A DNA stretch of 57,020 nucleotides from Minisyncoccota bacterium (GCA_018061145.1 JAGOUR010000006.1:1-57020); one strand, 5' to 3'; positions 1-8,512 are shown, numbered from the stretch's first letter. Program-made: numbers and translations. The notes: generated from the sequence alone by a model not told the origin.

Positions 1-118
1 GCCGAAGGCGGGAATCCGAATTCATTGGCGAATTCATTGGCGAAAACGGGCGAAACAGCGTGGGCGTGCCTACGGCACGCCCACTCCTTGGTTGGTTCTC
101 AACCGCTAAGTTCCATTT
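1..118. other. Window edge, no gene seen
   Basis: No coding region is supported here. The sequence holds a perfect 12-bp tandem duplication at 17-28 and 29-40 (CGAATTCATTGG), and then a GC-rich hairpin at 60-84 with an 11-bp stem and a 3-nt loop. The hairpin lies downstream of the minus-strand tRNA-Val. It could be a terminator or processing hairpin, but it has no T-tract. Confidence 0.4.
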
Positions 119-194
119 TGGTGCGCGATGAGGGACTTGAACCCCCGACCTTCCCGGTGTAAACGGGTTGCTCTACCAACTGAGCTAATCGCGC
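119..194 (-). tRNA. tRNA-Val (anticodon TAC)
   Basis: The reverse strand folds into a full cloverleaf: acceptor GCGCGAT paired across positions 188-194 and 123-129, a GCTC/GAGC D-stem, a seven-base anticodon loop TTTACAC and a GGTTC-type T-arm. The anticodon TAC reads valine GUN codons. The 3' CCA is encoded in the DNA (119-121), unlike tRNA-Ser, tRNA-Arg(GCG) and tRNA-Lys in this window. A possible promoter lies upstream: TTGAAA on the minus strand at 241-236, followed 16 nt later by TATTAA. Confidence 0.95.
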
Positions 195-370
195 ATAAAA
201 ACTTGAAAACAATTTAATAGATAAACAATAACCTATTTCAAGACTTTTTTCAAGTCCTCCTTGCGAGAAAGTTAATTTTAAGGTATTTTAAGTAAATATC
301 CTTGTAGTGTATAAGATATAAACCGTACATACTGTAGTCAAGGTTTTGGTGTTAAATGTAGTAAATATAT
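195..370. promoter_or_regulatory. Divergent promoter region between two tRNA genes
   Basis: This A+T-rich gap separates the minus-strand tRNA-Val from the plus-strand tRNA-Arg and must hold both promoters. The minus-strand pair TTGAAA/TATTAA is the clearest. No ORF with coding character is visible. A small GACTT/AAGTC hairpin is present near 240-258. Confidence 0.4.
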
Positions 371-445
371 GCCCTTGTAGTTAAATGGATATAACTGCGG
401 ACTTCTAAGCCGTTATTGCAGGTTCGATTCCTGCCGAGGGCACCA
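371..445 (+). tRNA. tRNA-Arg (anticodon TCT)
   Basis: Cloverleaf with acceptor GCCCTTG/CGAGGGC, D-stem GTTA/TAAC, anticodon loop CTTCTAA and T-arm GCAGG/CCTGC. Anticodon TCT reads AGA/AGG, the arginine codons expected to dominate in an A+T-rich genome. CCA is encoded at 443-445. A strong terminator follows directly. Confidence 0.95.
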
Positions 446-452
446 TACAAAT

Positions 453-481
453 AAAACACCTCCCCACAGGGGAGGTGTTTT
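453..481. terminator. Bidirectional terminator
   Basis: Perfect 13-bp stem (AAAACACCTCCCC and its complement) with a 3-nt loop and A/T tails on both sides. It ends tRNA-Arg on the plus strand and the pilus operon on the minus strand, overlapping the last base pair of the latter. Confidence 0.9.
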
Positions 482-806
482 ATTTGTTGAATCGAGGATC
501 TTCTAAAGAGAGTCCATCATTTTGCAAAGATTCCATTTTTTTAGCTTTTATATCAAAATAGCTCTTTACATTATTCAACAATTTTTCATTCCTAGAAATC
601 AAAGTATTTTTTGAAGAAAACTCCAAACTTTTATTTAAAAAATTATCATTTTTTATTTCATACAAAAGGTAAAAGCTTGATATGACCAAGATAAGGAGTA
701 TTCCAAAAAAAGAATAGAGCATAAGAACCCAATGCTTGTGTGGATTCATGCACACAGATTTTTTGTGGTGTTTACTGAAAAAATATTTTAGATTAAATTT
801 ATTCAT
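480..806 (-). CDS. Small single-pass membrane protein at the end of the pilMNO cluster
   Basis: About 108 residues from the preferred start (MNKFNLKYFF), one base after the stop of the PilO-like gene; a start at 827 would overlap that gene. A basic N-terminus of about 30 residues is followed by one hydrophobic segment (VLMLYSFFGILLILVISSFYLLY). A charged region rich in Asn, Lys and Ser with coiled-coil character comes next. It is the last gene of the pilus operon and ends in a bidirectional terminator. The one-pass topology resembles PilN/PilO-type inner-membrane alignment proteins, so I infer a pilus-assembly accessory. I do not recognise the family. Confidence 0.6.
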   Translation of the reverse strand: MNKFNLKYFFSKHHKKSVCMNPHKHWVLMLYSFFGILLILVISSFYLLYEIKNDNFLNKSLEFSSKNTLISRNEKLLNNVKSYFDIKAKKMESLQNDGLSLEDPRFNK

Positions 807-807
807 A

Positions 808-1362
808 TTAAAAAGTATATACTTCAAATAATATATCTGCGGACCATGGTTGCCAGACTTCTCCCTTTTTCAGAGCCTGAGCGGGAGTTCCATCCCTATT
901 AACTATATTGGCACTTATATTTAAAGATTTTATATTTACGATATAAGGTATGCTTTCAATCATTCTTATTGATTTGAATACAGACACGAAGCTACCCTCC
1001 ACAGACAATCCTACATTTATAATCCTCTTATCTACATTTGAAAATTCCACAGAAGACACAGTTGTTTTATTGCCCAGACTATTTGAATCTTTTTCGAGAC
1101 CAGAAACAAAGTCATCAATGGAATCTGGATTAATAAAATAAGAATCCACAATCTTATTATCATCAACAGCTTCTTTTATATTTTTAGACAAAATAGATCC
1201 TTGCTGTTTTTGCATAATCTTTTCATCCAAAGTCGCCTGCATCGCACTTGTATGAATATTTTTATTCACAATAACAGTAAATAGGAACACAAAAAAACCT
1301 ACTGAGATAATCATCAGGATAGAAGAAACTATGAGCAAAATATTTGTTTTTGATTTTTTCAT
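808..1362 (-). CDS. pilO: Type IV pilus inner-membrane protein, PilO-like
   Basis: 184 residues: a short basic N-terminus, one transmembrane helix (about residues 8-32), a short helical stretch, then an alpha/beta domain ending in FEVYTF. This is the PilO plan: a bitopic protein that pairs with PilN and links the cytoplasmic PilM ring to the pilus. Sequence identity in this family is low, so the call rests mainly on size, topology and its place directly after PilN and PilM. The late segment (VSVFKSIRMIESIPYIVNI) resembles the PilO core. It sits one base after the pilN stop and is probably translationally coupled. Confidence 0.7.
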   Translation of the reverse strand: MKKSKTNILLIVSSILMIISVGFFVFLFTVIVNKNIHTSAMQATLDEKIMQKQQGSILSKNIKEAVDDNKIVDSYFINPDSIDDFVSGLEKDSNSLGNKTTVSSVEFSNVDKRIINVGLSVEGSFVSVFKSIRMIESIPYIVNIKSLNISANIVNRDGTPAQALKKGEVWQPWSADILFEVYTF

Positions 1363-1363
1363 A

Positions 1364-1903
1364 TTATTTCAACACCAATATCATATTAAAATCTATATCC
1401 TGTGGTTTTATAAAATTAGAGATAGGTAAATCTACAGACAAAAAAGCTGGATCAGCAGACAAGGCATCCTTGAAGGTTCGCAGTGCAGCCCTATCCACAG
1501 CAGTGCCAACTACCTGCACTGTTATCTTTTTAGGATCTAAGGCGCTATAAGATACCTGACTAAACACTATACCCCGGGTCCTAAGAGACAGCATTTTTTC
1601 TAGTACATCTTCAGATATATACCTATCATTTTTCTTTGAAATTATGAAAGATAATTTTTCATTGGTTTTTAAAATTTCATTATTTAATTTATCAATATCA
1701 ATTTGCGGATTTTGTGCATTAAAAATTTCAAGATTAGACTGAGATATAGACTCTCTTAGTACTGAATACTTATATGATGGGGCGATAAACAGTGAAGCCA
1801 CAGCAGAGAGGATTGATATCATAAAAAAAGAAACAATCAAAAGTCGGAATATATATTCTTGCCTTAATTTGTCTTTATTTTTTTTAGGTAATAAATTAAT
1901 CAT
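1364..1903 (-). CDS. pilN: Type IV pilus inner-membrane protein, PilN-like
   Basis: 179 residues beginning MINLLPKK, the N-terminal signature of PilN, which docks into PilM. A transmembrane helix follows (about residues 19-41), then a coiled-coil-like linker and a C-terminal ferredoxin-like domain. In characterised pili, PilN binds PilM through its cytoplasmic N-terminus and pairs with PilO in the envelope. Its start overlaps the end of pilM by 8 bases, consistent with one operon pilM-pilN-pilO. No PilP or PilQ follows, which fits a cell without an outer membrane. Confidence 0.8.
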   Translation of the reverse strand: MINLLPKKNKDKLRQEYIFRLLIVSFFMISILSAVASLFIAPSYKYSVLRESISQSNLEIFNAQNPQIDIDKLNNEILKTNEKLSFIISKKNDRYISEDVLEKMLSLRTRGIVFSQVSYSALDPKKITVQVVGTAVDRAALRTFKDALSADPAFLSVDLPISNFIKPQDIDFNMILVLK

Positions 1904-2975
1904 AGATATAATCTCCCAGGGCGAGACCTAGAACTGTTAAATAAGACAATGATTCTTTTGCTGACATATATGGCACAGATTCATCCATATTTGATATATT
2001 GGTCCATGCATTTGCATATTCGACACGAGTCTTGAAGCTCACAGATAGATATGACGCCAATCCTGGAATATTTGATCCCCCTCCACAAAGAATAATCTTG
2101 GATATTGGATTTCTACTCTTCCCACTTTCAGACTTGTGAGTAGCCCAATAAACAAAATGCTTATTTAGCTCATCACGTAAAACTGCCACCACATTTAAAA
2201 CTGCGGGGAAAATATCTTCACCACTCTCAAGACCAAGCTCTCCAAAGGCATATTTTTTCTTCTCAGCCTCTTCGATAGAAATATGATAATGCTTGGATAT
2301 CATTTCAGTAAAAGTATCTCCACCTATATCAAAAGTAGAAGTGAAAACTATTTTTCTATTTACAGCTATAGAGATACCTGTGCGAGTCTCCCCAAAATCT
2401 ATTATCATAGTAGTCCCTATTTCATCTAGTGGTACGACAGCTTCAGCGATAGATTGAGCCTCAAGCTCAAAAGATATAGGCACTAATCCTGCGCGCTCAA
2501 AAACAAAAAGGTAGTCATCGACAACCTCAGAAGAAATAGCGACCACCTCTAGCGTCACATGTGTTTCAGTCTCTGATAAAATCTCGTAATCAAAAAGAGT
2601 GGATTTTGCAGAAAGAGGAATATGGTCTTCGAGTTGCAATAAAATTGTATCCCTCAGATCCCCCTCTTCTATTTTTACAATAGATAAAGTAAAAAGATAT
2701 ATCTGCTCCTCGGGTAGGGCCACCCGGACAAATTCCATATTTTCTTTTTCTTTTAATCTACTCAAGATAGAGATTAATTCTTCTGGGTCTTCTATCCTAC
2801 CTGACTTTATTATACCGCTATCAATTTTTTCCCTGCCATACTTCCCTAGCCTCAATCCAGAAGGAGACATCTTTAATTCACCGTATTTGATAGAGTGATC
2901 AGATATGTCCATAGAATACGAAAACATACCGAGTAGTTTAGGTGTAGGAAAATGCTTGCTGTATAATTGCTTCAT
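1896..2975 (-). CDS. pilM: Type IV pilus assembly protein PilM (actin-like ATPase)
   Basis: 359 residues with the actin/FtsA fold signatures of PilM: an N-terminal phosphate-1-like segment (SMDISDHSIKYGELK), the phosphate-2 strand TMIIDFGETRTGISI around residue 188, and the adenosine-binding IILCGGGSNIPGL near residue 290. PilM is a cytoplasmic ATPase that forms the ring to which PilN attaches. It is the first gene of the pilus operon. A TATAAT box on the minus strand (2990-2985) lies 9 nt before the ATG, so the mRNA is probably leaderless or nearly so. The motor ATPase PilB is encoded separately at 29637. Confidence 0.88.
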   Translation of the reverse strand: MKQLYSKHFPTPKLLGMFSYSMDISDHSIKYGELKMSPSGLRLGKYGREKIDSGIIKSGRIEDPEELISILSRLKEKENMEFVRVALPEEQIYLFTLSIVKIEEGDLRDTILLQLEDHIPLSAKSTLFDYEILSETETHVTLEVVAISSEVVDDYLFVFERAGLVPISFELEAQSIAEAVVPLDEIGTTMIIDFGETRTGISIAVNRKIVFTSTFDIGGDTFTEMISKHYHISIEEAEKKKYAFGELGLESGEDIFPAVLNVVAVLRDELNKHFVYWATHKSESGKSRNPISKIILCGGGSNIPGLASYLSVSFKTRVEYANAWTNISNMDESVPYMSAKESLSYLTVLGLALGDYIYD

Positions 2976-2984
2976 CGTATTTAT

Positions 2985-2990
2985 ATTATA
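2985..2990 (-). promoter_or_regulatory. -10 box of the pilM operon
   Basis: TATAAT on the minus strand, 9 nt from the pilM ATG. No clear -35 was found. It is one case of the short -10-to-start spacing seen throughout the window. Confidence 0.5.
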
Positions 2991-3014
2991 CGATAGATAC
3001 TATCAATATAAAAG

Positions 3015-3611
3015 TTATTTATTCTTGGATAAATAATTTCTAATTAGAGTTGCCAGTACTGGGATCAAAGACAAGAATACGATACCTACAACTACAGGGA
3101 TTATGTATGTGTCTGGATTAGGAATTAAATTCCCAAAGAAATACCCGAGCGAGAGTAATGAGGCAGACCAAAGGATTCCCCCAAAAATATTGTAAGAGAT
3201 GAATGTCTTGTAATCCATCCTAGCAACTCCAGCAACTATAGGGGCAAATGTACGGATCACAGGGATGAACCTTGCTAGTATTATCGTGTACTTGCCATGC
3301 TTTTCATAAAAATGCTCAGCCTGATGCAATCTCTTTTTCTTAAAGAAAAAACCCGCTTCTTTTTCAAATAAAGATCTGCCCATACTCTTTCCTGACCAGT
3401 ACCCCACACTATCCCCTAGTATCGCTGCGATAGCACAAAGTATTAAAAGCAATCTAATATCCAAAAATCCTTGAGATGCGATGAGGCCTGCAGTGAATAG
3501 CAGAGAATCTCCTGGGAAAAAGAACCCAAAGAAAACACCGGATTCCAAGAATACGATGACCACTATTCCGATTAAGCCCACTGTCTGTATTAGATTTATA
3601 GGATCTAGCAT
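3015..3611 (-). CDS. DedA-family membrane protein
   Basis: 198 residues with the DedA/VTT (SNARE-associated) pattern. It has hydrophobic segments at both ends and the conserved motifs FFGFFFPGDSLLF (about residues 27-39), AILGDSVGYWSGK, and the Arg/Pro-rich FARFIPVIRTF..-type stretch (ARFIPVIRTFAPIVAGVARM). DedA proteins are cytoplasmic-membrane transporters or scramblases implicated in undecaprenyl-phosphate and phospholipid recycling. The downstream gene in its transcript is in the next transcription unit (pilM), about 40 bp away. It probably shares a transcript with the tRNA-binding gene 4 bases upstream. The substrate cannot be read from sequence. Confidence 0.88.
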   Translation of the reverse strand: MLDPINLIQTVGLIGIVVIVFLESGVFFGFFFPGDSLLFTAGLIASQGFLDIRLLLILCAIAAILGDSVGYWSGKSMGRSLFEKEAGFFFKKKRLHQAEHFYEKHGKYTIILARFIPVIRTFAPIVAGVARMDYKTFISYNIFGGILWSASLLSLGYFFGNLIPNPDTYIIPVVVGIVFLSLIPVLATLIRNYLSKNK

Positions 3612-3615
3612 AAAA

Positions 3616-3990
3616 TTATCTTATCTTGGAACCATTATCTACTTCGACTTCAGGTGTTATAAACACTGGTGCTCCATCTTTACCATCCACAGCCATGAGC
3701 ATCCCCTGACTCTCGAAGCCTTTTATCTTTCTCGGCTCCAAGTTTACGATATATAATATTTGTTTACCGATTAACTTCTCGTAGTCAGGATAAAATTCAC
3801 GAATACCAGATACTATTTGTCGAAGTTTTGGCTCTGTAGTTTTCTCTTCTCCTTCCCCTACTTCTACTGTCTCACCGAAATCAATCTGGCAACGCAGCAG
3901 TTTGTCTGTATCAGGAACAGGCTCGACTTCCTTAATCGTGCCAAATCTTATATCCATTTTTTTAAATTCATCGTATGTTATGTATTCCAT
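3616..3990 (-). CDS. tRNA-binding OB-fold protein, MetRS beta-like (Trbp111/CsaA type)
   Basis: 124 residues matching the C-terminal tRNA-binding domain of bacterial methionyl-tRNA synthetase, here free-standing. The landmarks are YDEFKKMDIRFGTI at the N-terminus, PDTDKLLRCQIDFG, RQIVSGIREFYP, and NLEPRKIKGFESQGMLMA near the C-terminus. Such homodimeric OB-fold proteins bind the outside corner of tRNA and can act in trans to MetRS. A separate MetRS catalytic gene is not in the window. A chaperone-like CsaA role is the alternative. Confidence 0.85.
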   Translation of the reverse strand: MEYITYDEFKKMDIRFGTIKEVEPVPDTDKLLRCQIDFGETVEVGEGEEKTTEPKLRQIVSGIREFYPDYEKLIGKQILYIVNLEPRKIKGFESQGMLMAVDGKDGAPVFITPEVEVDNGSKIR

Positions 3991-4009
3991 TTATTTATTT
4001 TAATTATTT

Positions 4010-4990
4010 CTAAAGCATATTAACTAACTTATCTTGAGACGATATGTCACCATCCAATTCTCCAATTTTACGAAAAGTACCAGCACCAAATGTTTCATCC
4101 ACTAATCTTCCTATAGGCAAAATATTTCCAGTTATCATTCCCTTAAAAAACATATCAAAAACTTCTTCTTTATCTTGAAATTTATCAAAATTCTTCTGAA
4201 AAATTTTATCAACTAAAGTGTGCAAAAATTTTCTCTCTTGCTTATAGGTAAATCTTTCTGTATTTATTTTAGTACCGTAAGTCTTTCCAAGCAAACGCCC
4301 CACTGACTCTCTCCATAATTTATCATTATTTATCTCTGCATAAAATGTATCCTCATCAAAAAGTGGCTTACCAGGCTCGATAATAGCTTGTGGGTGTTTA
4401 GATATTATTTCTTTTGTCTGATTTGATTCATCAATAAAAAGTTTATTATCTAGAATTTTCAATACAGTCCTTTTTGTCATCTCTTCTGTAACTGCTTCAT
4501 TGAGATTTGTAAAATATATTTTCTCTCCATCTCTAGTCTGAACAGTTAAACCTATCCGATATTCTATTAACTCAGGATTTTCTTTGTTGGTAACCTGGAG
4601 TGCGCTATATGATTTAAAATGCAACATTTCATGAAAAACTTTAGCAGTGAATGCTAGATTAGAAAAATTCTCACGCATAACAACACCTTGCATGCCTGAA
4701 TTAAAATAAGCTGTACCTTTTTTGTCTGACCATTTTTCATCAGAAACAACATGAATATTATCCGGCGGTACGTCAAAATTTTTTACGCCATATTTTTGTC
4801 TAATTTCATTTGTAAGATTATTAACCATATCAATAATCTGCAACTCATTTGATGTTTTTTTTCTTTCGACTCTCTTTAAATGGTTAAAAACTTGATCGTT
4901 AAATGATTCTCCGCTATGCCCAAGAATTTGCTCTTTTTCTTTTTCTGAAATTTTTCCGACCACTCGATCAATTGATGAAAATTTTTCCAT
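4010..4990 (-). CDS. Putative zinc metallopeptidase-like protein (HEMLH motif)
   Basis: About 326 residues from the preferred start (MEKFSSIDRV). A longer start at 5056 would overlap the upstream gene by 44 bases. An HExxH zinc motif (FHEMLHF) lies around residue 120. About 40 residues later comes LNEAVTEEM, whose Glu resembles the third metal ligand of gluzincin-type peptidases. The rest is soluble, helical and lysine-rich, without signal peptide or membrane segment, so it should act in the cytoplasm. It follows the two large cysteine-rich genes on the same strand. A metal-dependent peptidase is an inference from the motif pair; I do not recognise a named family. Confidence 0.6.
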   Translation of the reverse strand: MEKFSSIDRVVGKISEKEKEQILGHSGESFNDQVFNHLKRVERKKTSNELQIIDMVNNLTNEIRQKYGVKNFDVPPDNIHVVSDEKWSDKKGTAYFNSGMQGVVMRENFSNLAFTAKVFHEMLHFKSYSALQVTNKENPELIEYRIGLTVQTRDGEKIYFTNLNEAVTEEMTKRTVLKILDNKLFIDESNQTKEIISKHPQAIIEPGKPLFDEDTFYAEINNDKLWRESVGRLLGKTYGTKINTERFTYKQERKFLHTLVDKIFQKNFDKFQDKEEVFDMFFKGMITGNILPIGRLVDETFGAGTFRKIGELDGDISSQDKLVNML

Positions 4991-5012
4991 ATATTTATTT
5001 ATATCATAAAAA

Positions 5013-6764
5013 TTAGATAACCTCCTGTTGGTAACACTTTTCGCAATAGAGAACAAAGTCCTGCTTTGGGTTTAACATTGAATCTATTACATTTTTACAT
5101 CTTCTACACGTTGTTTTGTATTTTTTTGAAGTAGGTTTTAAATCCGCAAAAACTCTCATTCTAGGAGTTGGGTGTACTGTCGGAAGAGGTATGTTCATAG
5201 TCCGATAAAATTCCAATTCTGGAGCAACTATTCTAAATGGCCGCCCTGTAACTTCACAACGAATCGCTTTGTTTAAAATATCATCAGTAACATCCTCTAT
5301 TGTTTTAGGTATTTCTTCTTTTTCTAAAATAACCATATTCTCAGCATTTGTCTCTGGGTCATTCAGACTATAACCACCCAAATCTTTTATCTGTTCATCG
5401 GAGAGCGGGTATGTACTACCTGCACTTGAAAAATTATACGGCTGAGCTGAAAAAGCAAAACCTAATCCATCACCATATTCCCCATCGTTAATCATCTTGG
5501 TTTTTATCTTATCGACAATTTTGAAATATTCTTCAGGTTCATATTGTGTATTTAAAATACAATATGATTTATTCTGTAAACCAAAACACATAAAACAATT
5601 TGAAAGATTCTTTGAGTTAAACACAAACTCGGAATCAGTACAAAATTTTGAGGAAACAGAAAATTTTACATTTGAAGATTGCGAGCCGACATTAGTCGTA
5701 TTGTATAAATTATGAGAATGACCACCAGAAAAAAGAATATCCATAGAATCTTTGTGAGACATGGCCCCGTCGGCATAACGAGTATGCTGACTTTTATCAG
5801 AATCCACCGAATCATACACGTCTTCACAATTCACAATGCCTACACCAGATACATTCTTTGACCCTATATTGTGTGAGGCATTCATGGGGAGTATTCGTAT
5901 TAAATCCCAAAACTTTTTTTCATACTCTCTCAATGTGTCCCTTGAAAGGGGGTACAAATTTTTAATGAACATTTCATATTCATCTTTTGTTAGCTGTTCA
6001 TTAAATACACAATATTTTTTATTACGGAGATTTACGCAACCAAAACAATAATCACAATTCCTGCAATCAAATAAAAACATACTCTCGACGATATGTGTTG
6101 AAAAATAAATATAAGATGATTTATATAGATAATCCGAGGCCAAACTATTGTAAACAAATTGTGAATGGCGAATAGCTCGAGAATCACCAATATCTTTACT
6201 CTTTAAAATCAGATTTGAATATCGTACATCTTCTGAATCAAAACAACCAAAGGCATAGTATCCATTTTTTAAATTTCTTCCCCCGTTTGTGTATTCACTA
6301 TTGATACTCAACGAGTCGCGATTCAAGAAAGACGGCATTGGGAATATTCTTCGTAGTGAGAGAAGTGTCTGCATTGGAGACACTTCATCCTGAAAAGAAG
6401 CAGAAAACATGAACGGATCAAATTCATCAGAAATAAAATACAGATAATCATAAACAGGAAAAGGACATTCTTGTGGCAGAATTGAAATCATCATCTCAGT
6501 ATGATTAGTCGCACTGCAAGAACGCTTGAAGAATCGATTACTCCCCATAAAAGCCAACCTGCGGATTCGACGACATGTCGGGCAATAATTTGGAGGAGGA
6601 ACTCGGAGTAATTTCAAGAATTCAATATCTTCATCTGTAATATTAAATTCATTTTCACAGTGATCATGCTTGCCTGCCCATGTGCACTGTCGCACATGAG
6701 GAACTAGATTCAAAAGAATTTGATCCATCACTGCGTCGTATTGTGGGGTTTTGTTTGGTTCCAT
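5013..6764 (-). CDS. Large cysteine-rich four-module protein, copy 1
   Basis: 583 residues, paralogous to the neighbour at 6768 and to 35540. The N-terminal zinc module contains NYCPTCRRIRRLAF. Two central cysteine-rich repeats end in CFGCVNLRNKKYCVFNEQL and CFMCFGLQNKSYCILNTQY, and a C-terminal module ends in LYCEKCYQQEVI. This copy is the most divergent: it has a longer N-terminus, and in the C-terminal module the usual CPxC pair is VHPTPR, so one metal site appears lost. No transmembrane segment or signal peptide is visible. It lies 3 bases after copy 2, as a tandem duplicate in one operon. CPR homologues often carry an uninformative CAIB/BAIF label. Function unknown. Confidence 0.8.
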   Translation of the reverse strand: MEPNKTPQYDAVMDQILLNLVPHVRQCTWAGKHDHCENEFNITDEDIEFLKLLRVPPPNYCPTCRRIRRLAFMGSNRFFKRSCSATNHTEMMISILPQECPFPVYDYLYFISDEFDPFMFSASFQDEVSPMQTLLSLRRIFPMPSFLNRDSLSINSEYTNGGRNLKNGYYAFGCFDSEDVRYSNLILKSKDIGDSRAIRHSQFVYNSLASDYLYKSSYIYFSTHIVESMFLFDCRNCDYCFGCVNLRNKKYCVFNEQLTKDEYEMFIKNLYPLSRDTLREYEKKFWDLIRILPMNASHNIGSKNVSGVGIVNCEDVYDSVDSDKSQHTRYADGAMSHKDSMDILFSGGHSHNLYNTTNVGSQSSNVKFSVSSKFCTDSEFVFNSKNLSNCFMCFGLQNKSYCILNTQYEPEEYFKIVDKIKTKMINDGEYGDGLGFAFSAQPYNFSSAGSTYPLSDEQIKDLGGYSLNDPETNAENMVILEKEEIPKTIEDVTDDILNKAIRCEVTGRPFRIVAPELEFYRTMNIPLPTVHPTPRMRVFADLKPTSKKYKTTCRRCKNVIDSMLNPKQDFVLYCEKCYQQEVI

Positions 6765-6767
6765 AAA

Positions 6768-8510
6768 TTAAATAACCTCTTGCTGATAACATTTTTCACA
6801 ATAAACTTTAAAAGACTTCCCGGGTGGATTCATGGTCTCGAACTCAACTTCACACAGACCAACATGACTGTGATTTTGCAAATCACACATACAAGCACGC
6901 TTATAAAAACGGAAAGGATTCTTCAATTCCAAGCGAGAATGGTAACGACAGTTTGGGCAATATCGTGGAATCGGTAAATTCATCTTACGATAAAAGGCTA
7001 GATCGTCGGGAAGTATTCTATATGCGGAAGTACACTGCATATCCACATTGCCATCATTTGGACAAGCTATAATTTCGCTACAAATATCATCATTTACTTC
7101 TTTTATATCATCGGGTATTTGATCGATGGTTACAGTAGTTGAGTGAGATTTTTTCTCCATTTCTTTCCATCTATAACCAGAACTTAAAACTTCATCGCGA
7201 GAAAGTGGGCACTCAGTAAAGGCTGCAGTCTCATTGTATGCAAATGGAGAAATTTCAGTTGGGAAATATTCACCAAATTTATACACCCTGCCGATCTTAT
7301 CTATGTATGGCATATCATCCATATGTTTTTTTATCTCTTCTATTTTTCTAAAATACTCCTCCTTTGTAAACTGCTTGTTGAAAATACAATATTGTTTTTT
7401 ATTTAAACTCACACACCCAAAACAATCCGAGCACCCCTTGCAGTTATCGGAATAAAATACATTGTTACTTCCCCCACCACAACTAAAAGCAAAAGCTACG
7501 TGACTAGCTCCCCCACCACCATTTGTAAATTCATAACACCCCTCAACTAAACCAGCAAATATAGCATCCTGAGAATCCTTCATAACATTTACACCGAAAA
7601 AAATGTTTTTAACATTTTCGGCATTAACAAGACCAAAACAATGGTATGCATTTTTAGAATTCTCCACAAAATCTCCCACAGTATCCACCGTATTTTTTAG
7701 GTGAGAAAACTTATGAATAGACCCAGAGACTAATTCAGTAAAAATATTTTGCGCATTTACTTGCCCTGAATAAGAACCTAGGTTCAGCTCCCCTACTGCT
7801 TTTTCATATTCTTGTTTTGTTAACTGCTGATTGGCAAAGACAAAGCTTTTATTTCGTAAATTTGATGACATGCAACAATTTGTACAATTCACACAATCAT
7901 ATAGAAAAGTAGAATCAATACACTGTTCACTCTCAATCAAAAAAGATGAATTGTAATTTGAGCCAGAAGATACTAACTCATAACACCATTCATTCTTTTT
8001 AATAATCATGGAGTCAAGACAGTTTTTATTGTGTTTAAAAACATAATTTGAATATTTTATATTTTCAGAATGATGCACATTGAATGATAAATAAATATCT
8101 TTACTCGTATAACAAAAATTTGCATATTCGCAACCTGTTCCGTTTCTCTTATTCTGATCTAGGGCCCTATGAGGCACCCGGTCACGAAGCTCTTTGAATT
8201 GTTCAAAAAATGAGCGGTTGAAATCATAATCTTGACCATATTCAAGACAGTCCCATTCATCGCTTATGTGGCATTTTGTACACCACACTGGCATTGGAGA
8301 TTCGGGCGCGTACATGGATATTATAGACTTGGAGCATTTCCCACATTCCCTCTTGTACATAAATCGCTCGTTCTTTGAAGACAATCGTCGCATGAATCTG
8401 CAATCTGGACACCAAGTCGGAGCTGGTACCCCCAGTTTTTCGTAGAAAGAAAAATCATCAGCCTCAATGACGAAATTTTGTTTACAGTTTTGGCAATTTC
8501 GATTTTCCAT
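6768..8510 (-). CDS. Large cysteine-rich four-module protein, copy 2
   Basis: 580 residues. CxxC pairs sit at residues 6-9, 34-37, 56-59 and 77-80, in a module with DDFSFYEKLGVPAPTWCPDC. The same module recurs near the C-terminus as DDLAFYRKMNLPIPRYCPNC, followed by KRACMC and VYCEKCYQQEVI. Between the two lie two Asn/Ser/Cys-rich repeats, each closing with a CxxCxxCxxC-like run and an LRNKxYCxxNxQ(x)TKxEY motif. The short repeating Cys/Asn/Ser periodicity suggests a beta-solenoid, which I infer rather than see. The termini look like zinc ribbons. It starts 2 bases after ruvX. Biochemical role unknown. Confidence 0.82.
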   Translation of the reverse strand: MENRNCQNCKQNFVIEADDFSFYEKLGVPAPTWCPDCRFMRRLSSKNERFMYKRECGKCSKSIISMYAPESPMPVWCTKCHISDEWDCLEYGQDYDFNRSFFEQFKELRDRVPHRALDQNKRNGTGCEYANFCYTSKDIYLSFNVHHSENIKYSNYVFKHNKNCLDSMIIKKNEWCYELVSSGSNYNSSFLIESEQCIDSTFLYDCVNCTNCCMSSNLRNKSFVFANQQLTKQEYEKAVGELNLGSYSGQVNAQNIFTELVSGSIHKFSHLKNTVDTVGDFVENSKNAYHCFGLVNAENVKNIFFGVNVMKDSQDAIFAGLVEGCYEFTNGGGGASHVAFAFSCGGGSNNVFYSDNCKGCSDCFGCVSLNKKQYCIFNKQFTKEEYFRKIEEIKKHMDDMPYIDKIGRVYKFGEYFPTEISPFAYNETAAFTECPLSRDEVLSSGYRWKEMEKKSHSTTVTIDQIPDDIKEVNDDICSEIIACPNDGNVDMQCTSAYRILPDDLAFYRKMNLPIPRYCPNCRYHSRLELKNPFRFYKRACMCDLQNHSHVGLCEVEFETMNPPGKSFKVYCEKCYQQEVI

Positions 8511-8512
8511 TT

